Source of the DNA: Paraburkholderia caffeinilytica
GTDB taxonomy: Bacteria > Pseudomonadota > Gammaproteobacteria > Burkholderiales > Burkholderiaceae
DNA: 64,000 bases
NCBI RefSeq assembly: GCF_003368325.1
Contig: NZ_CP031467.1
Location: 186,001 to 250,000, forward strand
Reading direction: 5' to 3'
Under the pieces are notes generated by a model that did no database searches, was not told the origin of the DNA, and saw only the letters and a program-made list of their open reading frames with translations. Position numbers and translations under genes: made by a program. This document shows positions 1-8,236 of this stretch, piece by piece. The stretch's first letter is position 1. Each line of letters starts with the position of its first letter.

Positions 1-676
1 CCTCGCTGTAGTTGCGCACCGGCTTGATCGCGGCCTGTTCGGCGCGCAGCGTTTCGGCGAGATCGTCCTTCTGCTGCTGCGTGAGCCACGATACCTGCTG
101 CGGCTTGTCCTGCACGATGAACCACCAGCACACCGCCCAGAGAATCGCGGGCGCGCCTTCGGCGATAAACATGTGGCGCCAGCCGAACGAGTGCACCAGA
201 TAGCCGGATACCACCGACATCCACAGCACCGTCACCGGGTTGCCGAGAATCAGGAAGGTGTTGGCCCGTGAGCGCTCGCGCTTCGTGAACCAGTTGCTGA
301 TGAAAATCAGCATCGCCGGCATCACTGCGGCCTCGACGACGCCAAGCACGAAGCGGATCACCATTAGCGAGGGAATATTGCTGACCATGCCGGTCAGCGC
401 CGCGCACCCACCCCACAGGATCAGGCTCCAGAACACGAGCTTTTTCACGCTGCGGCGTTCCGCGTAGATCGCGCCGGGAATCTGGAAAAAGAAATAACCG
501 AGGAAGAACAACGCGCCGATCAGCGACGACAGGCCCTTACTGATGCCGAGATCCTGGTTGATGCCGGCGGCGGACGCAAAACCGAAGTTCGCGCGGTCGA
601 GATAAGCGAGGCTGTACGTGATGAATACGATCGGCATGATCGTCCACCAACGGCGAATCGCAAGCGATGAAGTCAT
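1..676 (-). CDS. kguT: MFS transporter, 2-ketogluconate type (3' end outside window)
   Basis: This is the N-terminal part (about 225 residues) of a major facilitator protein, probably an inner-membrane proton symporter for 2-ketogluconate or a related sugar acid. The visible translation begins MTSSLAIRRWW and shows at least five hydrophobic segments, with the cytoplasmic loop after the second one charged, as in the anion:cation symporter (ACS) branch. It is the third gene of a minus-strand cluster after a TIM-barrel epimerase/isomerase and a PfkB kinase, the same order as Pseudomonas kguE-kguK-kguT; that order, not the sequence alone, is the reason for the name. A 394-bp repeat-filled spacer separates it from the kinase, so coupling may be loose. 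The start ATG at 674-676 has an AAGGAGAC-like Shine-Dalgarno upstream. Substrate is inferred; another hexonate is possible. Confidence 0.78.
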   Translation of the reverse strand, partial: MTSSLAIRRWWTIMPIVFITYSLAYLDRANFGFASAAGINQDLGISKGLSSLIGALFFLGYFFFQIPGAIYAERRSVKKLVFWSLILWGGCAALTGMVSNIPSLMVIRFVLGVVEAAVMPAMLIFISNWFTKRERSRANTFLILGNPVTVLWMSVVSGYLVHSFGWRHMFIAEGAPAILWAVCWWFIVQDKPQQVSWLTQQQKDDLAETLRAEQAAIKPVRNYSE

Positions 677-689
677 AAAAGTCTCCTTT

Positions 690-810
690 GTCGGCCAGAG
701 TTGGCGCTTTAGCTGTCGGCCAGAGTTAGCGCTTTAGCGCTTAGTCCGATCCCATGCAAAGCTGTCGACCAGAGTTGGTGCAAAGCGCTTACTCCGGTCC
801 CATGCAAGAT
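690..810. repeat. Three degenerate direct repeats upstream of kguT
   Basis: The motif GTCGGCCAGAGTTGGCGCTTT occurs at about 690 in short form, at 715 in longer form and at 764 as GTCGACCAGAGTTGG. The last two share about 48 bp, including a GCGCTTA(G/C)TCCGRTCCCATGCAA block. They occupy the leader of the MFS gene. They may be decayed duplications or a regulatory array; nothing shows which. Confidence 0.7.
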
Positions 811-893
811 AGTTGCTGACGGTCTCCCGGAGCAATGATGGGCGGTCATGCGGCGCTGTTCGAGCGCTCTTGCTGTTATCGAGCGAGCTAATA

Positions 894-1046
894 CTGTCTG
901 TGCTGTCTGTGCTGTCTGTGCTGTCTGTGCTGTCTGTGCTGTCTGTGCTGTCTGTGCTGTCTGTGCTGTCTGTGCTGTCTGTGCTGTCTGTGCTGTCTGT
1001 GCTGTCTGTGCTGTCTGTGTTGTCCGTGCTGGATATGCTGACTGCG
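894..1046. repeat. 9-bp minisatellite (CTGTCTGTG x14 plus decayed copies)
   Basis: Fourteen perfect tandem copies of CTGTCTGTG run from 894 to 1019. They are followed in register by TTGTCCGTG, CTGGATATG and CTGACTGCG, copies of decreasing similarity. The array lies in the 394-bp gap between the kinase and the transporter, 25 bp from the kinase stop. Long open frames through it (repeated TDS, VLS or CAV tripeptides) are artefacts of the 9-bp period. Apart from this array and the repeats at 690-810 I see nothing in the gap at 677-1070. Confidence 0.95.
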
Positions 1047-1070
1047 GAATCGTGCGTGCCGTACACGCGT

Positions 1071-2054
1071 TCAGGCCGCCGTTGCGACGTGCGGCAGGTC
1101 GGCGAGTTCGAGCGCGTCGAGGTCGGCACGGCTCGGCAGGCCCTCCGAATCGCCGATCACCTGGATCGCCAGTGCGCCGATGCGGTTGCCGCGCGCAACC
1201 GCTTGCGGCAGTGTCTTGCCTTCGAGCAGCGCACTGACCACGCCGACGGCGAAGCCGTCGCCCGCGCCGACCGTGTCCACCACCTTCGCGACCGGTTGGC
1301 CGGCGATCACAGCGGCATCGTCGGCGGTGCGGAAGTACGCGCCTTCTGCGCCGAGCTTGATGATCACGCCGCGCGCGCCCTGGTCGAGATAGAACTGTGC
1401 GATGTCGTCCGGCTGCGTGTAGCCGGTCAGAATCCCGCCTTCGCCGATGCCGGGCAGCACCCAGTCGGCCAGTGCCGCGAGCGCATTCAAGCCTTCGACC
1501 ATTGCGGCACGCGAGGGCCACAGCGTCGGACGCAGATTCGGGTCGAACGAAATGGTCTTGCCGGCGGCACGCATTTCGCGCGCCAGATGGAATGCGAGTT
1601 CGCACGAGCTGGCCGAGATCGCCGGCGCCACGCCCGTCAGATGCAAGTGACGCGCGGGCAGCACGTAATCGGCTGCGTAGTCGGCCAGCGACAGGTGGCT
1701 CGCCGCCGAGCCTTTACGAAAGTACTCGATGGCCGGATCGCTGCCGTCGTCGCTTTTCGACTTCAGCTGGAAACCGGTCGGGTAGCGCTCGTCGGTGGTC
1801 ACGCAGCGCTGGTCGATGCCTTCTTTCGTCAGCGTGTCGCGCACGTACTGGCCGAACGAATCGTTGCCGACGCGGCTCATCCAGCCCACCTTGAACCCCA
1901 ATCGCGACAGGCCGATCGCCACATTCAGATCGGCGCCCGCGACGCGCTTGGTGAACTGCCCGACGCCGGCAAGCGCGCCGGTTTCGGCGGCCACGAACAT
2001 GGCCATCGCTTCGCCGTAGGTGATGACGTCGAGTGCTGCGTTTGTGTTGCTCAT
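1071..2054 (-). CDS. kguK: PfkB-family sugar-acid kinase (2-ketogluconate / KDG kinase)
   Basis: A 327-residue ribokinase/PfkB kinase expected to phosphorylate 2-ketogluconate (KguK) or 2-keto-3-deoxygluconate (KdgK) with ATP in the cytoplasm. The N-terminal part has the glycine-rich GADLNVAIGLSRLG substrate-side motif, and the C-terminal PfkB signature DTVGAGDGF holds the catalytic Asp near residue 266. SFDPNLRPTLWP is the usual central motif. Length fits the family. It lies second in a cluster with a TIM-barrel isomerase upstream and an MFS transporter downstream, which favours kguK over kdgK. The ATG at 2052-2054 is preceded by a GCAGGAGCGAAG Shine-Dalgarno. The two kinase specificities cannot be separated by eye. 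Confidence 0.85.
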   Translation of the reverse strand: MSNTNAALDVITYGEAMAMFVAAETGALAGVGQFTKRVAGADLNVAIGLSRLGFKVGWMSRVGNDSFGQYVRDTLTKEGIDQRCVTTDERYPTGFQLKSKSDDGSDPAIEYFRKGSAASHLSLADYAADYVLPARHLHLTGVAPAISASSCELAFHLAREMRAAGKTISFDPNLRPTLWPSRAAMVEGLNALAALADWVLPGIGEGGILTGYTQPDDIAQFYLDQGARGVIIKLGAEGAYFRTADDAAVIAGQPVAKVVDTVGAGDGFAVGVVSALLEGKTLPQAVARGNRIGALAIQVIGDSEGLPSRADLDALELADLPHVATAA

Positions 2055-2090
2055 GCTTCGCTCCTGCGGGTTCCTGTTTGCTGCGTGTTT

Positions 2091-2230
2091 TTTGCGTGTG
2101 CTGCTTTGCGTGTGCTGCTTTGCGTGTGCTGCTTTGCGTGTGCTGCTCTGCGAGTACTGCTTTGCGTACGGTGCCTTTCGTGCACTTCTTTACTTGATCT
2201 GCCTTGCCTACGCTTCTCTACGCATGCGCC
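2091..2230. repeat. 14-bp minisatellite (TTTGCGTGTGCTGC x4 plus decayed copies)
   Basis: Four perfect copies of TTTGCGTGTGCTGC (2091-2146) are followed in register by copies of falling similarity: TCTGCGAGTACTGC, TTTGCGTACGGTGC, CTTTCGTGCACTTC and others out to about 2230. The array fills most of the 259-bp gap between kguE and kguK. As with the array at 894, the perfect end is on the left and the decay runs rightwards on the plus strand. Confidence 0.92.
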
Positions 2231-2313
2231 CGTTCGTACCGCGTGTCCTTCTCCCTACACGCTTTTTGCCGGGCGTTTTTCGAGTACCGCTCTTCTCAGG
2301 TCCTGCGCGCCGC

Positions 2314-3087
2314 TTACGCGGCGGCCAGCCACGCGACGTAGTGCGCCGCGTCCCCGTCGATACGGTTTGCATCGAACGGAAATTCAATGCCGCGCGGCAC
2401 GTGGCGCGGCAGCTTGTCGAGCACTGCGGCGAACTGCGTGTCGCCGGCGCACGGCGCGGCGGGAAAGCGCCGTGCGCCCTCGCCCACCACCGTCTTGCAA
2501 TGGATGTACTCGACATGCGCAGCCAACGGCCCGGCGGCATCGAGCGGCGCGACATCGCGCCAGGTCCAGTTGCCGATATCGAAGGTCATGCCGAGCAGGC
2601 CGGCGTGGCCTTCGCGCGCCAACGCGTCGAACAGCCCGGTGAATTGTTCGAGCGACCCGCCTTCAGCCAGCTGGCCGTTTTCGACGACGAGCCGTACGTC
2701 CGCGCAGCGCATGCAATCGGCGATCACCGCGGCGTTGGCCTCAGTGACAAACCCGCCGAGTTGAAGCTTCACGAAGCGCGCGCCCAGGGCGACCGCTTCT
2801 TCGATCGAGACGCGCAGTGCGTCGGCGTCAAGCTTGCCGTCCGTCGCGTACAGCGACGCGGGCGTCGAGTAGACCGACCATAGCCCGAGTTCCGCAATCT
2901 GTTGGCCGAGCGTGTGCAACGCCTGCGGTGCGGCGTCGGCTTCATCCGCGAACAGCTCGCGACGCACTTCGAAACCCGTGGCGCCGGCCTGTTTGCTCGC
3001 GACGGCCCACTTCAGATGGCCGTGCGTGCGAACCGCGTCCATCCCGAATGCGCTTGCGACGATCACCACGTTCACTGCGTCAGTCAT
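2314..3087 (-). CDS. kguE: TIM-barrel sugar-acid epimerase/isomerase (KguE-like)
   Basis: A 257-residue xylose-isomerase-like TIM-barrel protein (AP_endonuc_2 superfamily), first gene of the minus-strand sugar-acid cluster. Family features are the N-terminal VNVVIVASAFGMDAVRTHGH strand, the LVVENGQ segment and the GMTFDIGNWTW metal-site strand, with a C-terminal EYIHCKTV strand. In Pseudomonas the equivalent gene kguE heads the 2-ketogluconate operon and is annotated as an epimerase; its exact reaction is not well established. I chose the ATG at 3085-3087 (MTDAVNVV) because the protein fold begins there and it leaves the palindromic operator at 3121-3140 just upstream; an open frame continues to 3339 but would read through the operator. 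The Shine-Dalgarno is weak. Confidence 0.75.
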   Translation of the reverse strand: MTDAVNVVIVASAFGMDAVRTHGHLKWAVASKQAGATGFEVRRELFADEADAAPQALHTLGQQIAELGLWSVYSTPASLYATDGKLDADALRVSIEEAVALGARFVKLQLGGFVTEANAAVIADCMRCADVRLVVENGQLAEGGSLEQFTGLFDALAREGHAGLLGMTFDIGNWTWRDVAPLDAAGPLAAHVEYIHCKTVVGEGARRFPAAPCAGDTQFAAVLDKLPRHVPRGIEFPFDANRIDGDAAHYVAWLAAA

Positions 3088-3120
3088 GTCGAATTTACTC
3101 AAATCTGTCTCATGATCCGC

Positions 3121-3140
3121 ATTTGGAACCGGTTCCAAAT
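3121..3140. promoter_or_regulatory. Perfect 20-bp LacI-type operator upstream of kguE
   Basis: ATTTGGAACCGGTTCCAAAT is a perfect palindrome with the AACC|GGTT core usual for LacI/GalR repressors. It sits 34-53 bp upstream of the kguE start. PtxS, the 2-ketogluconate-responsive LacI repressor of Pseudomonas kgu operons, recognises a similar AAACCGGTTT core. No LacI gene lies in the window, so the repressor would be encoded elsewhere. Confidence 0.8.
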
Positions 3141-3360
3141 GTGTTTCGAAAAAAAGCGCCGAGGCGCTTGCGATGCCCGAATAGTGCGCCGGGGGCGGCG
3201 TCATGCACCATAGTGGAAATCCCCAGGCGAGCCTGGCACAGGTGGCTGTTGCGACGCGCAACGTGCTCCGTTCGAGGTCCGGTGCGTCTCGCCGCTCGCC
3301 GTGAGCATTCGAGCCCTGCGGACCCGCCATAGCGTGCATCCATAGACGGACTCGCGTGAT

Positions 3361-4296
3361 TCAAGGCCCATCCGCAAGGCACAGCGCAAGGAACTGTTCG
3401 ACCACCCGCGACGACGCGCTCGCGTGAGGCACCAGAATCGACAGCCGCCGCGTCAGCGGCTCCGGGCTCAACGAAAACAGGCACAGCGCGCCGTCCTCAT
3501 GCCGCATCGACATCGCCGAGACGAAACCGATGCCCATGCCTGCGCGCACCGCCTCCTTGACGCCTTCGACCCCGGCGATCTCCAGCGCGACGCGCATCGG
3601 CACGCCCGCCCGGGCAAAGGCTCGCTCGACGATCTGCCGCACGCCCGACCCGGCTTCGCGCAACACCAGCGGATGCGAGCCGAACGCCGCCAGTTCCGCC
3701 CGCCAGCCGTTGATGGCCGCGCCGCGCTCTGCCGTGCCCGCGCCATGCGTCTTCGCCAGCGCCACCGCCAGCGGATGCGTGCGCGGCATGATCGCAACGA
3801 TCTCGTCCTCGCGCCACGCGTGCACTGCGGTGTCCGGCGGCAGATCCGAGCCGACCGGTCCTTCGATCATCGCGATATCCACCGAGCCGAGCGCGCCGAC
3901 GATCTCCGTGGTGTTGCCGTCGGCGGTATGCAGCGTCACGTCGGGATAGCGCCGATGAAAATCGGCGATCAGGTACGGCAGCAGATAACTTGCCGGCGTG
4001 GTGCTTGCACCGATGCGCAAGGTGCCTTGCTCGAGGCCGCGCAGCGCGTCGCGATACGCATGCGCCTGCCGCCACGTATCGCGCAGCCGGGTCGCATAGC
4101 TGGCGAGTTGCTCGCCGGCAGGGGTCAGGCGTACGCCGCGCCCGTCGCGCAGGTAAAGCGGCTCGCCGAATTCGTCCTGCAACTGCCGCAATTGTCCGGA
4201 CACGGCCGGCTGCGACAAATGCAGCGCCACAGCCGCCCGGCTGATGTTGCGATGCTCGGCGACGGCGGCAAACGTTATAAGTTGATCCGGGGTCAT
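3361..4296 (-). CDS. LysR-family regulator next to YeiH-type exporter
   Basis: A 311-residue LysR-type transcription factor. Residues 1-60 form the winged helix-turn-helix (TPDQLITFAAVAEHRNISRA, then LHLSQPAVSGQLRQLQ), followed by a type-2 periplasmic-binding effector domain beginning near residue 90 (GTLRIGASTT). It is divergent from the YeiH-family membrane protein at 4417 across a 120-bp AT-rich gap, the standard layout for a LysR protein controlling its neighbour, and matches the E. coli yeiE/yeiH pairing. The final DGP lies at the C terminus about 270 bp from kguE's start; it is not part of that cluster. The inducer is unknown; a sulfur-containing anion is a guess from the neighbour. Confidence 0.9.
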   Translation of the reverse strand: MTPDQLITFAAVAEHRNISRAAVALHLSQPAVSGQLRQLQDEFGEPLYLRDGRGVRLTPAGEQLASYATRLRDTWRQAHAYRDALRGLEQGTLRIGASTTPASYLLPYLIADFHRRYPDVTLHTADGNTTEIVGALGSVDIAMIEGPVGSDLPPDTAVHAWREDEIVAIMPRTHPLAVALAKTHGAGTAERGAAINGWRAELAAFGSHPLVLREAGSGVRQIVERAFARAGVPMRVALEIAGVEGVKEAVRAGMGIGFVSAMSMRHEDGALCLFSLSPEPLTRRLSILVPHASASSRVVEQFLALCLADGP

Positions 4297-4416
4297 GGCA
4301 CTTAAAGTATCCGTGATTCTGATACTTCACATTCTAAATCACGATTTTTCATATCGATATATCTAATTTAGGATTAGGCCTATCGAATCAAGACAGTCAT
4401 AGGAAGGCGCTACGCC
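4297..4416. promoter_or_regulatory. AT-rich divergent promoter, LysR / yeiH
   Basis: This 120-bp gap is strikingly AT-rich for the window. It contains the palindrome ATATCGATAT (4351-4360) and flanking near-inverted TTCTAAAT / ATTTAGGA blocks, compatible with LysR T-N11-A type sites. AGGAAGG just before 4417 serves as the ribosome binding site of the exporter gene. Confidence 0.6.
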
Positions 4417-5508
4417 ATGTCCACCGCTCATCTCACCGCTTCTGCCGCACCCGCCGGGTCATCCACCCGTGGCCAGCTCAACGGCATTCTGTTCGTCGCG
4501 CTGTTCGCCGCGGCCGTGACCCGCATCGCTTCGATTCCGGCCATCGCCGGCCTAGGCCTGAGCCCGCTGATCGTCGGCATCGTGGCGGGCGCCATTTACG
4601 GCAACGCGTTGCGCGACGGCATGCCCGAAAGCTGGGCAGCCGGCGTCAACTTCTCGGCGCGCAAACTCCTGCGCATCGCCGTGGCGTTTTTCGGACTGCG
4701 CGTCAGCCTGCAGGAAATCGCGCAGGTCGGCTTGCCCGGTCTCGCCGAATCGGTGCTGATCGTCGTGAGCACGCTGGCAATCGGCACGTGGGCCGGCATG
4801 AAAATCATGAAGCTCGACCGCGACACGGCGCTGCTCACCGCGGCGGGCAGCGCGATCTGCGGCGCGGCCGCCGTGCTCGCGTTCGAGTCGACGCTGCAGT
4901 CCAAGCCGCATAAGAGTGCGATGGCGGTGGGCAGCGTGGTGCTGTTCGGCACCCTCTCGATGTTCCTTTACCCGGTGCTGTTCAAGGCGGGCTGGCTGCA
5001 TCTCGACACGGTCGGCGCGGGCCTGTTCTTCGGCGGCACGATTCACGAAGTGGCGCAGGTGGTCGGCGCGGCCAGCAACGTGAGCCCGGAAGCGGCCCAC
5101 ATCGCGACCATCGTCAAGATGACCCGCGTGATGCTGCTGGTGCCGGTGCTGCTGGTCGTCGGCATGTGGGTGAACCGCCCGGCACGCAGCGCAGCCGCCT
5201 CCGCGTCGGCCGAAGACGGCAAGCAACGCGCGCCGCGCAAGCTGGCGATTCCCTGGTTCGCGCTCGGATTCCTCGCCTTCGTCGTGATCAACTCGCTGCA
5301 CGTTCTGCCCGAAAGCGCGACCAGCACGCTGAACATGCTCGACACCTTCGCGCTCACCATGGCCATGACCGCGCTCGGTATCGAAACCCGCATCGCGCAG
5401 ATCCGTCAGGCCGGCCCTCGCGCATTGACCACCGGCTTCATCCTGTATGTGTGGTTGATCGCCGGCGGACTGGGTATCACATGGACTGTCCAGCGCCTGT
5501 TCGGCTAA
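4417..5508 (+). CDS. yeiH: YeiH-family putative sulfate exporter
   Basis: A 363-residue polytopic inner-membrane protein of the Cons_hypoth698/UPF0324 (YeiH) family, annotated by homology as a putative sulfate exporter; the substrate is not proven. Diagnostic blocks are LSPLIVGIVAGAIYGN near residue 50, FSARKLLRIAVAFFGLRVSL near residue 85, the SAICGAAAVLAFES segment near residue 150, FFGGTIHEVAQVVGA near residue 205 and the C-terminal MAMTALGIETRIAQIRQAG. About ten hydrophobic segments are visible, with one charged loop (ASAEDGKQRAPRK) near residue 265. It is divergent from a LysR regulator and followed by an intrinsic terminator. The start has an AGGAAGG ribosome binding site. Confidence 0.88.
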   Translation: MSTAHLTASAAPAGSSTRGQLNGILFVALFAAAVTRIASIPAIAGLGLSPLIVGIVAGAIYGNALRDGMPESWAAGVNFSARKLLRIAVAFFGLRVSLQEIAQVGLPGLAESVLIVVSTLAIGTWAGMKIMKLDRDTALLTAAGSAICGAAAVLAFESTLQSKPHKSAMAVGSVVLFGTLSMFLYPVLFKAGWLHLDTVGAGLFFGGTIHEVAQVVGAASNVSPEAAHIATIVKMTRVMLLVPVLLVVGMWVNRPARSAAASASAEDGKQRAPRKLAIPWFALGFLAFVVINSLHVLPESATSTLNMLDTFALTMAMTALGIETRIAQIRQAGPRALTTGFILYVWLIAGGLGITWTVQRLFG

Positions 5509-5527
5509 ACCGCCCCGCCTCCCCGCC

Positions 5528-5550
5528 AACCCCGCCGCGTGCGGGGTTTT
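5528..5550 (+). terminator. Intrinsic terminator after yeiH
   Basis: AACCCCGC (5528-5535) pairs with GCGGGGTT (5541-5548) over a CGCGT loop and is followed by T residues. It lies 19 bp past the stop of the exporter gene. Confidence 0.8.
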
Positions 5551-5652
5551 GTGCGTTCAGGAGAACCATCTGTCACTCATGCGCGGCATACTGGTTGCCG
5601 ACGTTGCCCGTTCACGCCAACCCGTTCATGCAACCGGAATGAGGACTGATCG

Positions 5653-6390
5653 ATGAGCCTGGAACTTTACTATTGGGACGGCCTGCAAGGCCGCGGAGAA
5701 TTCGTGCGGCTGGCGCTGGAAGAAGCCGGCGCGGACTATGTGGAAGTGGCGCGCGGCGAGTCGTCCGAGGGCCTTGGCACGAACGCGATGATGGCGCTGA
5801 TGAAGAGCAGGAACGAACCCCATCCGCCGTTCGCGCCGCCGTTTCTGAAGGACGGCGATCTGGTGATCGCGCAAACCGCCAACATCCTGTTCTACCTCGG
5901 CCCAAGGCTCAATCTCGCGCCATCGGTTGAAAGCCTGCGCTACGTTGCCAACGGACTGCAGCTGACGATCGCCGACATGGTGACCGAAGCGCACGACACG
6001 CATCACCCGCTCGCCAGCGCGTTGTATTACGAAGACCAGAAAGACGCGGCCAAAGTGCGCGCGCACGACTTCATCGACCACCGGATTCCGAAGTTCATGA
6101 CGTACTTCGAGCGCGTGCTGAAACAGAACCCGGCCGGCGACACGTTCATGGTGGGCGACGCGCTCACTTACGTCGACCTGTCGATGTTCCAGCTGATCGA
6201 CGGTCTGCTGTACGCGTTTCCGCGCGCGCTCAAGCGTTTCGGCGAACACTATCCGCGCCTCGCGGCGTTGTACGACCTGGTGATCGGGCGGCCGAACATC
6301 GCCGCGTATCTCCAGTCCGACCGGCGCATCGAGCACAACGAAGCCTGCATCTTCCGGCACTACCCGGAACTCGACAAGGCGGCTGCTTGA
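5653..6390 (+). CDS. Glutathione S-transferase family protein
   Basis: A 245-residue cytosolic glutathione transferase. The N-terminal thioredoxin-like domain starts LELYYWDGLQGRGEFVRLAL, with the aromatic/glycine-rich first helix of the sigma/alpha-like classes and a Tyr pair near residue 6 that could activate glutathione. The FLKDGDLVIAQTANILFYLG segment near residue 80 contains the cis-Pro/Gln-Thr glutathione-gamma-glutamyl site in modified form. The all-alpha C-terminal domain begins near residue 95 and ends with the PNIAAYLQSDRR helix. GST with this motif set is common in Paraburkholderia next to membrane proteins, but substrate cannot be told. The ATG is preceded by GAGGACTG. Confidence 0.88.
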   Translation: MSLELYYWDGLQGRGEFVRLALEEAGADYVEVARGESSEGLGTNAMMALMKSRNEPHPPFAPPFLKDGDLVIAQTANILFYLGPRLNLAPSVESLRYVANGLQLTIADMVTEAHDTHHPLASALYYEDQKDAAKVRAHDFIDHRIPKFMTYFERVLKQNPAGDTFMVGDALTYVDLSMFQLIDGLLYAFPRALKRFGEHYPRLAALYDLVIGRPNIAAYLQSDRRIEHNEACIFRHYPELDKAAA

Positions 6391-6502
6391 TCCACGCCGC
6401 CCTCCTTTGCGAGCCTTCCGCATCGCGCCCGCTTCCGACAGCGGGCGCGATGCTGTTACCGTACGCGCATTCCATCCACTCATCACGCCCTCTCCTGCCG
6501 AC

Positions 6503-8236
6503 GTGCTCTCATTCCTGCTGAAGCTGCGCACCCGCGCCCAAACCCTGTTCCGTCTGTCCGACGCCCATACGATGCTGGTCTGGTCGGTGGTGGTCGGCGT
6601 CGCGGGCGCGTTCGCGACGATTGCCTTTCGCGAGGGCATTGCGTTGCTGCAACTGGCGGTGGTCGGCAAGTCCGGCAGCTTCGTCGAAATGGCGCGCAGC
6701 TTGCCGTGGACGGTGCGCGTGTGGCTGCCCGCCGCAGGCGGCCTGATCGCCGGTGCGTTTCTGCTGATCGCGCAGCGTCACGTCGACAAGTGCAATCACA
6801 TCGACTACATGGAAGCGGTCGCCATCGGCGACGGCGTGGTGCCGGTCAAGCTGAGCTTCTGGCGCAGCGTGTCGTCGCTATTCACGATTTCGAGCGGCGG
6901 CTCGATCGGCCGCGAAGGTCCGATGGTGCAACTGGCGGCGCTGGCCGCCTCCCTGATCGGCCGCTGGGTGCATTTCGATCCGCCGCGTCTGCGCCTGCTC
7001 GTTGCGTGCGGTGCGGCGGCCGGGATTACCGCCGCGTACAGCGCGCCGATTGCCGGCGCGTTTTTCGTCACCGAAATCGTGCTCGGCTCGATCGTGATGG
7101 AGAGCTTCGGGCCCGTGGTGGTGTCGGCGGTGGTCGCCAACATCACGATGCGCGAGTTCACCGGCTACAAGCCGCCGTACGAAATGCCGGTGTTTCCGCC
7201 GGTGACGGGTGCCGAAGTGCTGCTGTTCGTCGCGCTCGGACTGCTGTGCGGCGCGGCTGCGCCGCAGTTTCTGCGGCTGATGGACTTCTCGAAAGCGAAC
7301 TTTCGCAAGCTGCCCGTGCCGCTGCCCATCCGGCTGGCGTTGGGCGGTCTGGTCGTCGGCATTCTGTCGGTGTGGACGCCCGAGGTGTGGGGCAACGGCT
7401 ACAGCGTGGTCAACTCCATTCTGCATTCGCCGTGGACATGGAGCGCACTCGTCCTCGTGCTGGTGTTCAAAGTCGTCGCGACGTCCGCGACCGTGGGTTC
7501 AGGCGCGATCGGCGGGGTGTTCACGCCGACGCTCTTCGTCGGCGCTGTGGTCGGCTCGCTGTTCGGCCTCGGCATGCATGCGTTGTGGCCGAACGGCACC
7601 TCGGCGCCGTTCGCCTATGCGATGGTCGGCATGGGCGCGTTCCTGGCCGGCGCCACACAGGCGCCGCTGATGGCGATCCTGATGATCTTCGAAATGACGC
7701 TCAGCTATCAGGTGGTGCTGCCGCTGATGCTGTCGTGCGTGGTCGCGTATTTCGTGTCTCGCGCGATCGGCAAGACGTCCATGTACGAAATCACGCTGCG
7801 CCGCAATCAGGAGGAACAGGAGCGCACCCGTCTGCGCGCGACGCAGATGCGCGAGCTGATCCGTCCCGCCGAAACCGTCGTGCCGCCGAATGCGACCGTG
7901 CAGGACATGACGCGCGTGTTCCTCGAATATCCGGTGAAGTATCTGTACGTCGCCAACGAGTCCGGCGCGTTTCTCGGCGTGGTCGCGCTCAAGGACATCA
8001 CCTCCGATCTGCTCGACAATCTCGACACGTCCGCGAAAACCGCCGCGGATTATCTGCAGTCGCATTTCGACGTGCTCACGCCGGACATGCCGCTCGGCGT
8101 TGCGTTGCAGCACTTCATGGCGTTTCAGGGAGAGCGCTTGCCGGTCGTCGAAAGCGCGGAGGATCCGAAGCTGGCGGGTGTGGTGTACAAGACTTCGTTG
8201 CTCGATGCGTACTTCCGCATGAATCCGACGCGCTAG
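6503..8236 (+). CDS. clcB: ClcB-like voltage-gated chloride channel / CLC antiporter
   Basis: A 577-residue CLC-family protein: a ten-plus helix CLC domain followed by two C-terminal CBS domains. SGGSIGREGPMVQLAAL holds the GREGP motif with the gating glutamate, and GSGAIGGVFTPTLFVGA is the GxFxP chloride-site motif. The GSGIP serine motif is replaced by a GDGVVP stretch, as is usual in the ClcB subgroup. The CBS pair covers roughly residues 450-570 (PAETVVPPNATVQDMT, then LTPDMPLGVALQHFM). I chose the in-frame GTG at 6503 (giving MLSFLLKLRTRAQ) because it fits the typical N terminus; an ATG at 6407 would add 32 residues of low family likeness. Chloride/proton exchange in acid stress is the likely role. 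Confidence 0.88.
   Translation: MLSFLLKLRTRAQTLFRLSDAHTMLVWSVVVGVAGAFATIAFREGIALLQLAVVGKSGSFVEMARSLPWTVRVWLPAAGGLIAGAFLLIAQRHVDKCNHIDYMEAVAIGDGVVPVKLSFWRSVSSLFTISSGGSIGREGPMVQLAALAASLIGRWVHFDPPRLRLLVACGAAAGITAAYSAPIAGAFFVTEIVLGSIVMESFGPVVVSAVVANITMREFTGYKPPYEMPVFPPVTGAEVLLFVALGLLCGAAAPQFLRLMDFSKANFRKLPVPLPIRLALGGLVVGILSVWTPEVWGNGYSVVNSILHSPWTWSALVLVLVFKVVATSATVGSGAIGGVFTPTLFVGAVVGSLFGLGMHALWPNGTSAPFAYAMVGMGAFLAGATQAPLMAILMIFEMTLSYQVVLPLMLSCVVAYFVSRAIGKTSMYEITLRRNQEEQERTRLRATQMRELIRPAETVVPPNATVQDMTRVFLEYPVKYLYVANESGAFLGVVALKDITSDLLDNLDTSAKTAADYLQSHFDVLTPDMPLGVALQHFMAFQGERLPVVESAEDPKLAGVVYKTSLLDAYFRMNPTR

Noticed and set aside
894..1046. CRISPR array
   Set aside because: The 9-bp unit is contiguous, without spacers, and no cas genes are present.
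709..2642. Long open frames on both strands with TDS, QTA, VLS or CAV tripeptide repeats
   Set aside because: They are forced by the 9-bp and 14-bp minisatellites and overlap kguK and kguE in antisense; no conserved protein features.
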